From: an uncultured Lachnospiraceae bacterium
Lineage (GTDB): Bacteria > Bacillota > Clostridia > Lachnospirales > Lachnospiraceae
Length of the DNA stretch: 64,000 nt
Direction: 5' to 3'
Assembly (NCBI GenBank): GCA_947174505.1
Contig: CAMWJF010000002.1
Span: 118,528-182,527, forward strand
Below, piece after piece: positions 35,097 through 43,591 of this stretch; the first letter of the stretch is position 1, and each line of letters begins with the position of its first letter. Made by a program: the position numbers and the translations under genes. Below the pieces are notes generated by a model. The model ran no database searches and was not told the origin of the DNA. It was given only the letters and a program-made list of their open reading frames with translations.

Positions 35097-36245
35097 TTAC
35101 CACACCCGGTAATTCCCCGACAACGCCAGAAAAGCAAACAGATAGAGGCAATTATCGTAATATCTGCGATCACCCTTCCGCATCGCTTCCCTGAAAAACC
35201 GCTCCGTCCATTCTTTTGCCAGCCTGGCCGTATCAGACAGCGCCGTCCCGTCCAACTGCTCCGCAACAGCCAGCGTTCCCTGCGCCGTTGTGGCGAGCAT
35301 GCCCACCGGGTGAAGCGCCGGCTGGTCTATCACCTCACCGTCAATCCTATATGTCATATACGGGTTTTTCTGTCTGGTTACACCCAAAAAGTACTGTAAT
35401 CTCTCAGCCGCTGCCCGCTGCCCCGCATCTATCCCGTTCCAGCTATAATCCAGACCGATATTGGCGGCAGTGCGATATGCGTCGGAATAGAAATATCCGT
35501 GCTGTCCCCACTCAAATTCCTGATAGACGGGCGATCCGTCAAAGTTTGCGTATTCCGCAGACATACCCGTCTCCGCATGACAGGCCCTGGCCAGATATTC
35601 CCTGCTGACTTTTGCCGCTTCCGCCCAGAAAGCGCGGTCCTCCTCGTTGGCCCACTTCGCAAACAACTCATAAAAGTGGGGCAGATGATAAGAAGGGTCT
35701 GTAAAAGATGATCCCGGCACAAAGAGAATCTGGTGGTTTTCCCTGTTCCACATCGGTTCTCCCGGCCTCCCCTTTTCCCCTTTATGAAGACAGGCCGACA
35801 AAATCTCCCTGGCCTCCTTTTCATACTGAAAAATACCCGCTCCGTCTCCCCATCTGTGGGAGGCAAAAAACAGAGCCATGGCAAAGAATTCTTCTCCGTC
35901 GGGCGCCGGGCCATAAGCATTTTTTGACCCGTCCGGCGCACACGACCAGGCAAAATAGCCCTCGTTTTCTCCGGAATCCATCCACATATAGGTCTTCGCC
36001 CATTTCCAAAGGCGGTCGAACTCCTCTTTCATGTCGAGCTGCACACACATCATCATCCCGTAGGACATGCCCTCCGTGCGCGCGTCCACATTGCCCGTGT
36101 CCTCGATATAGGCCATATCATCCCCTACAGGATGATACACCTTTTCCTTTTCATCATAAAAGAACGTATGAACGATTTCCTTCAATCTCGCCGAGATCTC
36201 TTCCTCCGAAATCCCGATTTCCCTAAATACATTCCGATACAACAT
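35097..36245 (-). CDS. GH8 reducing-end xylose-releasing exo-oligoxylanase
   Basis: A 382-aa glycoside hydrolase of family 8, which removes xylose from the reducing end of xylo-oligosaccharides. The general acid is the Glu58 region NVDARTEGMSYGMM; the sugar-binding MWMDSGENEGYFAWSC and the YSDAYRTAANIG stretch with the likely catalytic Asp also fit the Rex subgroup. There is no signal peptide, so it works on imported oligosaccharides in the cytosol. The ATG follows AGAGAGG. It is the last gene of the import operon, 23 bp after a permease gene. Confidence 0.9.
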   Translation of the reverse strand: MLYRNVFREIGISEEEISARLKEIVHTFFYDEKEKVYHPVGDDMAYIEDTGNVDARTEGMSYGMMMCVQLDMKEEFDRLWKWAKTYMWMDSGENEGYFAWSCAPDGSKNAYGPAPDGEEFFAMALFFASHRWGDGAGIFQYEKEAREILSACLHKGEKGRPGEPMWNRENHQILFVPGSSFTDPSYHLPHFYELFAKWANEEDRAFWAEAAKVSREYLARACHAETGMSAEYANFDGSPVYQEFEWGQHGYFYSDAYRTAANIGLDYSWNGIDAGQRAAAERLQYFLGVTRQKNPYMTYRIDGEVIDQPALHPVGMLATTAQGTLAVAEQLDGTALSDTARLAKEWTERFFREAMRKGDRRYYDNCLYLFAFLALSGNYRVW

Positions 36246-36268
36246 ATATCGTTGCCTCTCTTCTCACA

Positions 36269-37150
36269 TTATTCTTTGACGCCGCCAATGGTCAACCCTG
36301 TCACAAAATACCTCTGTAAGAACGGATACAGGCACACGATCGGAAGCATGGTCGCAATCGTCGCCGCCGCCCTGATGGAAGCGGGCGTTATTGAATTTGC
36401 GGAATTCCTCGCGCTGTCCGCGCTGCCGCTCTGCTGCATGACAGAGGATAACAGCTTCATCAGTTCATACTGTAAAGTCGTATACTTGTCGGACATACGG
36501 TTATAAAGCATGGCGTCAAACCAGGAGTTCCACTGTCCCACCGCCACAAACAACGCTACTGTCGCATAAACGGGTTTACAGAGCGGGGATATGATCTTCA
36601 CAAAAATGGTCATATATCCGGCTCCGTCAAGCTGCGCCGACTCCTCCAGGGAATCCGGCAGACCGACCATATAGGTTCTGAGCACCAGCATATTGAAGGC
36701 GCTGACTGTTCCGGGAATCACATATACCCAGAAGGTACCTGTCAGATGCAGGTTCTTATACAGCAGGAACACCGGAATCAGACCACCGTTCACATACATC
36801 GTGATAACCCAGAACAAAGACAGCTGTGACTTAAACAGGAACCGCTTTCTGCTCACGATAAACGCCAGCAGCGCATTTGTCGCCAGGGCAAGAAAGGTTC
36901 CGACCACTGTCCTGAGCACTGTGATATACGCGCCCGTAACCATATTCTGCTTATGTAACACGGTATAATAATTCTGCAACGTAAATTTTCTCGGGATCAG
37001 ATGGATGCCGCCGCGCACCGTATCGATACCGTCATTAAAGGAAATTGCCAGCGTATTCAATACAGGATACAAGGTTATAACAACAAAGGCTACCATAAAG
37101 ATGGTATTGCAAATTTCAAAAATCCGGTCCCCTAAACTTTTTTTCTTCAT
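36269..37150 (-). CDS. Carbohydrate ABC transporter permease (LplC/YtcP type)
   Basis: A 293-aa inner-membrane permease with about six helices. It has the EAA loop with the family pattern LDGAGYMTIFVKIISPL near residues 195-211 and the N-terminal ISFNDG and GGIHLIPRKFTLQNY typical of LplC-like permeases. Start ATG at 37150 follows GGAGGAAAAG; an in-frame upstream extension to 37246 runs through a palindromic repeat and is not favoured. It pairs with the permease upstream to form the import channel for xylo-oligosaccharides. Confidence 0.88.
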   Translation of the reverse strand: MKKKSLGDRIFEICNTIFMVAFVVITLYPVLNTLAISFNDGIDTVRGGIHLIPRKFTLQNYYTVLHKQNMVTGAYITVLRTVVGTFLALATNALLAFIVSRKRFLFKSQLSLFWVITMYVNGGLIPVFLLYKNLHLTGTFWVYVIPGTVSAFNMLVLRTYMVGLPDSLEESAQLDGAGYMTIFVKIISPLCKPVYATVALFVAVGQWNSWFDAMLYNRMSDKYTTLQYELMKLLSSVMQQSGSADSARNSANSITPASIRAAATIATMLPIVCLYPFLQRYFVTGLTIGGVKE

Positions 37151-37190
37151 CTTTTCCTCCATTCCGAAGTATTCTATGCTGAGGAACGCG

Positions 37191-37286
37191 AGCAGAATAT
37201 CAGATTCTGCTCTGCGATCAAAAGAATTTGTGATGCTTCTGCACAAATTCTTGGTTGAATAAATTGCTCATCAGAGAATTTATTCA
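37191..37286. repeat. Three-hairpin palindromic repeat between permease genes, copy 2
   Basis: Three consecutive perfect inverted repeats: AGCAGAAT/ATTCTGCT (37191-37211), AAGAATTTGTG/CACAAATTCTT (37222-37252) and TGAATAAATT/AATTTATTCA (37256-37286). The last shares the 20-bp core AAATTGCTCATCAGAGAATT with the element at 5012-5031. It fills the intergenic gap in the operon and may modulate the two permease mRNAs. Confidence 0.6.
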
Positions 37287-37302
37287 GCCTTACGCTCCCT
37301 CC

Positions 37303-38238
37303 CTAGAATAAGCTTTCTTCACCGGACCGCTTCGCTATGCGGTTCGCAATCAGGATCAGGACAATACTGACCGCACTCTTAAAGATACCTGCAGCCGTAC
37401 CCAGTGAGTAATCATTCTGGCTGATACCCCAGTTCAGCACATAGATATCGATTGTCTGGGATACCTTCTGCACCAGTCCGTTTCCTAAAATGTACTGTAC
37501 TTCGAATCCTGCGTTCAGAACATTTCCCACATTCATCAGAAGCAGTATCATAATGGTCGGCTTGATGCCCGGAAGAGTAATATACCTGATCTTCGCCCAT
37601 CTTCCGGCTCCGTCGATGGAAGCCGCTTCATAAAGGCTCGGATCAATCGCCGTGATTGCCGCCAGATAAATGATCGCGTTCCATCCTGTCTCTTTCCACA
37701 GATTGGAAAAGGCAACAATGGGCCAGAAATAGCTTTCATGCGCAAAGAAATTAATCTGCGATTCAATAATACCCAATTTTAATAAAATTTCATTCACGAT
37801 ACCCGTTGAGGACAGGGCGTCATGCAAAATGCCGGTAACAATAATCCACGACAGGAAATGCGGCAGATAGGAAATCGTCTGCACCATTTTCTTTCCCAGC
37901 ACATTTTTAACTTCATTTAATAAAATGGCAAATACAATCGCCATGATAAATGATGTCACCAGATTAATGGTACCCATCGCCAGCGTGTTCCGAATAACCC
38001 GGATAAAGGTTGCGTCCCCGAACAAAAATTTAAATTTGTCAAGACCGATAAATTTGGAGTGAAGCAACCCGGTTTTCGGCTTATAATTCTGAAACGCCAT
38101 AATCCAGCCGCCAAGCGGTAGATAATAGAAAATAAAACCGTATATCACAAAAAGCGCCGCCCAGATCAGCAATACTTTTTGACGCTTAATTTCCTTCCAT
38201 GTGATTTTCTGTTTCGCCTGTTTTTTCCCCCGACTCAT
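37303..38238 (-). CDS. Carbohydrate ABC transporter permease (LplB type)
   Basis: A 311-aa permease with six helices. It has the N-terminal YYLPLGGWIMAFQNYKP segment typical of LplB-like proteins and an EAA loop with SIDGAGRWAKIRYITLPGI near residues 205-223. Start ATG follows GGAGATGG. It lies 109 bp downstream of the solute-binding protein gene. It forms the heterodimeric channel with the second permease. No ATPase gene is in the cluster; these systems usually share a common MsmK-type ATPase encoded elsewhere. Confidence 0.9.
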   Translation of the reverse strand: MSRGKKQAKQKITWKEIKRQKVLLIWAALFVIYGFIFYYLPLGGWIMAFQNYKPKTGLLHSKFIGLDKFKFLFGDATFIRVIRNTLAMGTINLVTSFIMAIVFAILLNEVKNVLGKKMVQTISYLPHFLSWIIVTGILHDALSSTGIVNEILLKLGIIESQINFFAHESYFWPIVAFSNLWKETGWNAIIYLAAITAIDPSLYEAASIDGAGRWAKIRYITLPGIKPTIMILLLMNVGNVLNAGFEVQYILGNGLVQKVSQTIDIYVLNWGISQNDYSLGTAAGIFKSAVSIVLILIANRIAKRSGEESLF

Positions 38239-38347
38239 ATTCCATCTCCTTCTATGCCCATAACTGTTTCGAGAAAAAGGAGAACTACATAGCTGCTATC
38301 GCAATATAGTCCCCCTTCACTGTCTTCAGGCCATTTCAAGCATGTGT

Positions 38348-40075
38348 TTACTGTGCCTGCCCCGCCCTGCGGTCAAGTTCGGTCTGCATCTCGGCAAGGA
38401 AATCCTCCGGTGAGCAGCCGCTGTATGCCGTCATATAATCGCTCCATGCAGAATCGAAAGCATCCGACATAACTACCTTGGGAAGCCATTCATGCTTCAC
38501 CTCTCCCATCTTGGTCCAAGCCACGCCACCGGGCGTCTCCGTCGTCATGTTGTTGGAGAAAGAGTACATCGGGAACCAGGGACCTGTCTCCTTATCTACA
38601 GAGCCAACCATTTCCACATAGGTGGTAACACCGTATGCGTTAAAGCAGTCTACCAGCGGCTGAGCTAGGCTGGCAAAAAACTCAGAGGTCTGCTCCGGGG
38701 GCTGCATCGCGTTTTTACCGTCCCTGCTGGTTCCAAGATACTGCGGCAGATAAGAGTAGCCGCACAGATGGGATGCCTTATATTCCGTGTTCGCGCACTG
38801 CATTCTCATCTCTTCCGTTCTGTAGTAGAGTCCGTCCTCATCCACCAGATAGTCTACCCCTTCAATTCCCCAGTATCTTAGATCGTGGATCTCCTGATCC
38901 AGACAGTCCTCTAAGAACTGGAATGCCGCATCCACGTCCTTACAGCTTGTGGTAATCGCCACGCCGTTGGCCGTATTCTGCGTATCCCCGTAGGTATGCC
39001 ACATGTTATCCATGCCTGCATCGATGGTAAGACCGAGAGGAACATAGTTACAGCCCTTCAGGTCAAGGCCCTGCTGCTTGAATACATCGTTTACCGTATA
39101 CGCAAAATCCCACCACTGGTCGCACATACCGAGCACACGGCCTGTAGAAAGCTTCGCGATGTATTCGTCATAAGTCTGGGTCGCAAATTCATGGTCGATG
39201 ATGCCTTTATTGTATTCCTCATTCAGTTTCCGCAAATACCTCTGGGTCGTGTCACTGGTATTATAGTCTTCAATCTTCATGGTGTCGGTATTTACGATTA
39301 CGGAACCGTCATTCGGGTAACCGTCTAAGAACTGTCCCGCATTCTCAATACAGAAATATCTCCAGTCCTCACATAAAATTGTGTAAGGAATGATTTCCGT
39401 GCCGTCTTCCATCGCCGGATTCGCCTCTTTATAACGCTCCAGCAGATCAAAATACTGGTCTAAGGTCTTGATCTCCGGATAATTGTCCCACGCAAGCACT
39501 TTTGCCTGGATCCAGAAAGCCTCGTCATTGTGGGTTGTCGCCTTGGACTCTCCGTATGTATTCTGGAAGATATTTGCCCAGTAAATTTTGCCGTCCGCCT
39601 GACGGAATCTGTCCCACTCCTCATCGGAATACATTTCCTTCAGCTTCGGATATTTGTCAAGATAGTCGTCCCAGGCAACCAGCGCATCGGCATCGTATAA
39701 CGCCATCTGCCCATCGCCGCCGTCTATAAAATCAGGATACTCGCCTCCGGCAATGATCGTTCCCACTGCCTCAGCCGCCGTCTGACCGGTAAGCCATGTC
39801 TCCTTTACCCTTACGCCGGTCTTCTGTGCGATAATCTCCTGAATCTCATTGCCATCGTTTATCTCAGGACCGGGCATGGCGATAAACATCGTAAAGTCAA
39901 TAATTTCTTTACCGTCTTCGGATGTTCCTGCCGTTTCATTCGACCCCCCCCCCTCAGTTTCCGGGGAACCCGCTGTTTCCGTGCTTCCGCCCGCATCACC
40001 GCCGCCACAGCCGACAAGAACGGACGCTGTCATCGCCACTGTCAACAAAAGCGCTGTCAGTTTCTTTCTTTTCAT
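38348..40075 (-). CDS. Extracellular solute-binding lipoprotein of the xylo-oligosaccharide importer
   Basis: A 575-aa lipoprotein. The signal peptide MKRKKLTALLLTVAMTASVL ends in the lipobox VGC with a lipid-anchored Cys, followed by a Gly/Ser/Glu linker. The body is an LplA/YtcQ-type binding protein. It begins the import operon (then LplB-type and LplC-type permeases and GH8). The ATG at 40075 has GGGAGGAC. A run of ten G residues (39953-39944 on the coding strand) lies in the linker codons. Location between the YesM/YesN pair and GH8 supports xylo-oligosaccharides as ligand. Confidence 0.9.
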   Translation of the reverse strand: MKRKKLTALLLTVAMTASVLVGCGGGDAGGSTETAGSPETEGGGSNETAGTSEDGKEIIDFTMFIAMPGPEINDGNEIQEIIAQKTGVRVKETWLTGQTAAEAVGTIIAGGEYPDFIDGGDGQMALYDADALVAWDDYLDKYPKLKEMYSDEEWDRFRQADGKIYWANIFQNTYGESKATTHNDEAFWIQAKVLAWDNYPEIKTLDQYFDLLERYKEANPAMEDGTEIIPYTILCEDWRYFCIENAGQFLDGYPNDGSVIVNTDTMKIEDYNTSDTTQRYLRKLNEEYNKGIIDHEFATQTYDEYIAKLSTGRVLGMCDQWWDFAYTVNDVFKQQGLDLKGCNYVPLGLTIDAGMDNMWHTYGDTQNTANGVAITTSCKDVDAAFQFLEDCLDQEIHDLRYWGIEGVDYLVDEDGLYYRTEEMRMQCANTEYKASHLCGYSYLPQYLGTSRDGKNAMQPPEQTSEFFASLAQPLVDCFNAYGVTTYVEMVGSVDKETGPWFPMYSFSNNMTTETPGGVAWTKMGEVKHEWLPKVVMSDAFDSAWSDYMTAYSGCSPEDFLAEMQTELDRRAGQAQ

Positions 40076-40112
40076 TCGTTTGTCCTCCCTCATGATTTTT
40101 TGTGATACTACA

Positions 40113-40140
40113 ATTTTATTACATGGACGAAAACCTTCAA
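40113..40140 (-). promoter_or_regulatory. Promoter of the solute-binding protein operon
   Basis: On the minus strand TTGAAG (40140-40135), a 16-bp spacer and TAAAAT (40118-40113). It lies 38 bases before the ATG and just after the response-regulator terminator, so the import operon has its own promoter, presumably activated by the YesN-type regulator. Confidence 0.5.
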
Positions 40141-40159
40141 CCCGATAAACTCTATAAAT

Positions 40160-40198
40160 AAGCCCGATAAATTCTAGCTGTTAGAATTTACCGGGCTT
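40160..40198 (-). terminator. Terminator of the response-regulator gene
   Basis: A 17-bp stem, AAGCCCGATAAATTCTA (40160-40176) with TAGAATTTACCGGGCTT (40182-40198), one wobble and a 5-nt loop. On the minus strand it is followed by ATTTATAG. It separates the two-component genes from the import operon. Confidence 0.75.
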
Positions 40199-40211
40199 AC
40201 CTTTTCCTTTT

Positions 40212-41810
40212 TCATTCCTCTGCCCTTGCGCTCTTACGGTACCGGGAAGGCGTACAGCCCTCCTGTTCAATAAAACGGCTGATAAAGTAATCCAGATCCC
40301 GATACCCCACATCTTCGGCAATCTGACTGATTTTCTTATCGGTCCGTATCAGCTGGGAGGCGGCTTCTTTGATCCGGTAACTGTTCAGGTAGTTTTTGAA
40401 GGACTGTCCGTACCGTTTACGGAAAATCTGACCGAGATAAGAACTGTTAATATAATATTTCGCCCCCAGCTCCCGCAGCGTCATATTTTCCGCATAATGC
40501 TCCCTGATTTCATTCTCAATCTCCGTAAGAACACCTCTTGACACATTCTTGCGAAGCTGTACCAGATACTCCGCATACTCACAGGCAAACTTGCGCAGAT
40601 GCGCCCTGCTGCCCCGGATGATTTCCTCCCTGGAAACGCTGCCGCTGATATAGGAGAGCACCTCATCCTGATTAACGGATTCATCCTGTTCCGCCGCCAG
40701 ATCCAAAAGCCGGAAAATCAGCCAGCTCAAATTCATCGTCACGGTCTCCCTGTTTCTGTTCAGTCTGTCCATCTCCAGAAAAAGCGCATCCACACTCCTG
40801 TTGATCTGAAGGATATCGTTCTCATTGACAGCCCCCACCAGATCATCCAGGGACTGTTTACAAAGGACTGTTCCCGAGGGATTTACCTGTATTTCTTTTT
40901 CATAATAATAAACGTTTTTCGTATCCTGAAACCCCTTAAAGGATCGGAGCACACAGGCAGAGCTGTAGGAGTGGGAAACCTTCGTGATATCCTCCACCCG
41001 CTTCCCTGCCAGCAATATCACCGGCAGTTTCTCGCTGCCGCCCTGCGCTGTTTTCTGCAGCGCCCTCATGAATTCCTCCTCTGTCAGATGCCTCTCCTTC
41101 GCCATATAATCACAGTAGATAAACCCGATCTCATAATCCTCCTCATACACAAAGAAATCCTTAAACAGATGATCGGCATCCTCCCGCAGATACTGGGACA
41201 CCTCTCCGTACACAGTGTCCTTAAGTTCAGATACTTCCTCATCAGACATTTCTTCCAGCGCCAGCAGATCATTCAGGCATATATGAAGATACCGGATCCC
41301 CAGCCCGCAGCGGAAATTTTCTTTCACATAGGTATTCTGCTCCCTTCCCTTCCCCTGCAAAAGCGCCGTCATATTCTGCAGCAGGTAGCCCCGCTGCATC
41401 CGCCGGCTGTCCATCTCCTCCTGTATCATGTTTTCCTTCTTCGCCGCCACTCTCCTGATATCCTCAAGAAGCTGTTCCTTCTGCACCGGCTTCAGAATAT
41501 ATTCCATGGCGGAATAACGGATCGCCGCCTGCGCGTACTTGAAATCATTGTATCCGCTCAGAATGAAGACGTAAGCCCCAGATATTTTTTCATTTCTCAC
41601 TGTTTCCAGAAGCTCAATGCCGTTGATTTTTGGCATACGGATATCCGTAATAATGAGATCGACCTCATTCTCCCTGAGATAGGCGAGCGCCTCCTCCCCG
41701 TCGGAAGCCTTTTTCACTATCTCAAATCCTTCCTTTTCCCAGTCGATAATCACAGATAATCCCTGTAGGATAAAAGGTTCATCATCCACTAACATTACTT
41801 TCATCAACAT
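40212..41810 (-). CDS. AraC-type response regulator (YesN family)
   Basis: A 532-aa response regulator. The receiver domain (1-125) has VDDEP and the phospho-acceptor Asp56 in LIITDIRMPK. A long linker domain (130-420) follows, then the AraC-type DNA-binding domain (about 425-528; TLRELGAKYYINSSYLGQIF, RYGQSFKNYLNSYR, KISQIAEDVGYRDLDYF). Its partner kinase gene lies 14 bp upstream. It likely activates the adjacent import/xylanase operon when oligosaccharides are sensed. A strong terminator follows the gene. Confidence 0.92.
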   Translation of the reverse strand: MLMKVMLVDDEPFILQGLSVIIDWEKEGFEIVKKASDGEEALAYLRENEVDLIITDIRMPKINGIELLETVRNEKISGAYVFILSGYNDFKYAQAAIRYSAMEYILKPVQKEQLLEDIRRVAAKKENMIQEEMDSRRMQRGYLLQNMTALLQGKGREQNTYVKENFRCGLGIRYLHICLNDLLALEEMSDEEVSELKDTVYGEVSQYLREDADHLFKDFFVYEEDYEIGFIYCDYMAKERHLTEEEFMRALQKTAQGGSEKLPVILLAGKRVEDITKVSHSYSSACVLRSFKGFQDTKNVYYYEKEIQVNPSGTVLCKQSLDDLVGAVNENDILQINRSVDALFLEMDRLNRNRETVTMNLSWLIFRLLDLAAEQDESVNQDEVLSYISGSVSREEIIRGSRAHLRKFACEYAEYLVQLRKNVSRGVLTEIENEIREHYAENMTLRELGAKYYINSSYLGQIFRKRYGQSFKNYLNSYRIKEAASQLIRTDKKISQIAEDVGYRDLDYFISRFIEQEGCTPSRYRKSARAEE

Positions 41811-41823
41811 CGCGCGGCCCTTC

Positions 41824-43566
41824 CTATTCTTTCATCTGCAAATAATCCGATTCCACCCTGATCGTCATAAACGTGCCGACGCCTTCCTCACTTTCCAGGG
41901 AGAACTGCACGTTACCCCCGGAAATCCTCTTAAGGCGGAGACACGCATTGATAATGCCGATATGCTCATTTTCCTTGATATCGTCAATCGTGCAGTTGCG
42001 CATACTTTCGTTCATCTTCTCCACGGCGGCCTCTTCCATACCGCTTCCCGTGTCTTCTATTTCAATATAAAGCAGCGGGCCCTTCAGATAAACCCGCACA
42101 TAAATCCAACAGGTAGAAGTCTTTTTTTCCATGCCGTGTACGCAGGCATTCTCCACAAAAGTCGTGAGCGTCAGTTTAGGGATATAGTAATCTGCACAGT
42201 CTGCCGGTAAATCAATCTCATACCGCAGCCGGTTTCCGAAACGGTACTGCTGTAATTCCAGATAAGCTTCCACAAAGCTCATCTCCTCCGCCATCCTCAC
42301 ATGATCCGACGCCCAATTGATGTTCTGCCGCTCCAGAATCGCCAGCTTCTCTATCATGCCTGCCGTCACCTCTTCTCCCTGAATCAGCGACCGCATACGA
42401 ATACTTTCCAGTACGTTAAAGAGAAAGTGGGGATTGATCTGGCTGTGCAGGGCAAGAAGCTCGGCATTTTGTCTGGCAAGCTCTATCTCCTGTTTCTCCA
42501 GCCTGTTTTTATATACATGCAGAATCAGATCGTTCATCTTTTTTGCCATTCGGTTATAGTTCCTCATCAGAGTTCCGATCTCATCCTTCCCCCTCGCATT
42601 TTCTATGCCCTGCAGCGTTCCCTCCTGTATCTGCTCAAAGGCGGCGCTTAACTCCCAGAGTCTTCTGGTAAAGGATCTGTTTACCATGGAAACCATAATC
42701 ACCGGCAGAAGCAGATTCGCCACTACCAGAAAAATAATGAGGCGAACATGCTTTTCCAGATTCTGGAACACGGAACTTTGCGATTTCAAAATCAGTACGT
42801 CGATCTCCTGCCCGTACATCTCAAAAGAACTTTTATAAGCGACCGACTCCTCCCCCGTCAGTGTATGAAAATCCTCCCGGCTGCCGGAATGTTCTCCGTT
42901 AGAAAACAGAATCCGGTCTCCCTGACATACATAAACCCGGTTTCCGTAACTGATCTGTACCAGCTCCCTGAGCATTCTGTTATAATCCAGATCCACCCTG
43001 AGAATTTTCTCGCAGCTGTCCTTCTTAAAATAGTCGAGACGCCTGACCAGGGAAAGCCGCCGCATGGAAAGTGCTGACATATCAGACTTACCGACATAAT
43101 ACGACACAAAGGTTAACCCCTTTCCCGATTCCAGATATCTGCGGTACCACTCCGCGTTCTCCGCCTCAGACAGACGATAAAAATGACCGCCGTTTACGAT
43201 CGTATCATTATCCGCATAAATCACTACATTGGAAATATTGTACCCGCCCGGCATGTTCAGGGGCGCTTTTCTCGAAAACTCCACGCTGGCGGCAAAAAAC
43301 GCATATCCATTCTTATACTCTTCGTTCAGAAAGCTGTTGATTTCGCTGTTCACATAGACATCATTCATTTCCTTAACAACTTCTTCAAAGGTATACTCCA
43401 GATTATATTTGACGGCATTTGCCAGATTCTCAAACTCATAGCGCTGTTCCTTTTTTTCCGCATCAAACAGAATATATAAAATAATACTGTCTGTCAGAAC
43501 CAGCGGTATGATTACACAGAAAACATAAATAATAAACAGCTTCTTTTTTATATTGAAGTCATTCAT
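41824..43566 (-). CDS. Sensor histidine kinase (YesM family)
   Basis: A 580-aa membrane sensor. The first helix is at about 10-32, then an extracellular sensory domain (33-285), a second helix near 290-308 (LIIFLVVANLLLPVIMVSMV) and a HAMP linker. A His_kinase domain follows with the acceptor in LHSQINPHFLFNVLESIR (about 385), then HATPase with FVENACVHGMEKK and GSGM. The start at 43566 gives MNDFNIKKKLFII; longer frames overlap the GH43 gene. It is presumed to sense xylo-oligosaccharides and phosphorylate the YesN-type regulator downstream. Confidence 0.9.
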   Translation of the reverse strand: MNDFNIKKKLFIIYVFCVIIPLVLTDSIILYILFDAEKKEQRYEFENLANAVKYNLEYTFEEVVKEMNDVYVNSEINSFLNEEYKNGYAFFAASVEFSRKAPLNMPGGYNISNVVIYADNDTIVNGGHFYRLSEAENAEWYRRYLESGKGLTFVSYYVGKSDMSALSMRRLSLVRRLDYFKKDSCEKILRVDLDYNRMLRELVQISYGNRVYVCQGDRILFSNGEHSGSREDFHTLTGEESVAYKSSFEMYGQEIDVLILKSQSSVFQNLEKHVRLIIFLVVANLLLPVIMVSMVNRSFTRRLWELSAAFEQIQEGTLQGIENARGKDEIGTLMRNYNRMAKKMNDLILHVYKNRLEKQEIELARQNAELLALHSQINPHFLFNVLESIRMRSLIQGEEVTAGMIEKLAILERQNINWASDHVRMAEEMSFVEAYLELQQYRFGNRLRYEIDLPADCADYYIPKLTLTTFVENACVHGMEKKTSTCWIYVRVYLKGPLLYIEIEDTGSGMEEAAVEKMNESMRNCTIDDIKENEHIGIINACLRLKRISGGNVQFSLESEEGVGTFMTIRVESDYLQMKE

Positions 43567-43591
43567 TATGTTTTCCAGCTTTCCCCTGCAC

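Noticed and set aside
40599..41759. A 386-codon plus-strand frame
   Set aside because: It lies entirely antisense to the YesN-type regulator and has low-complexity His/Leu/Ile content.
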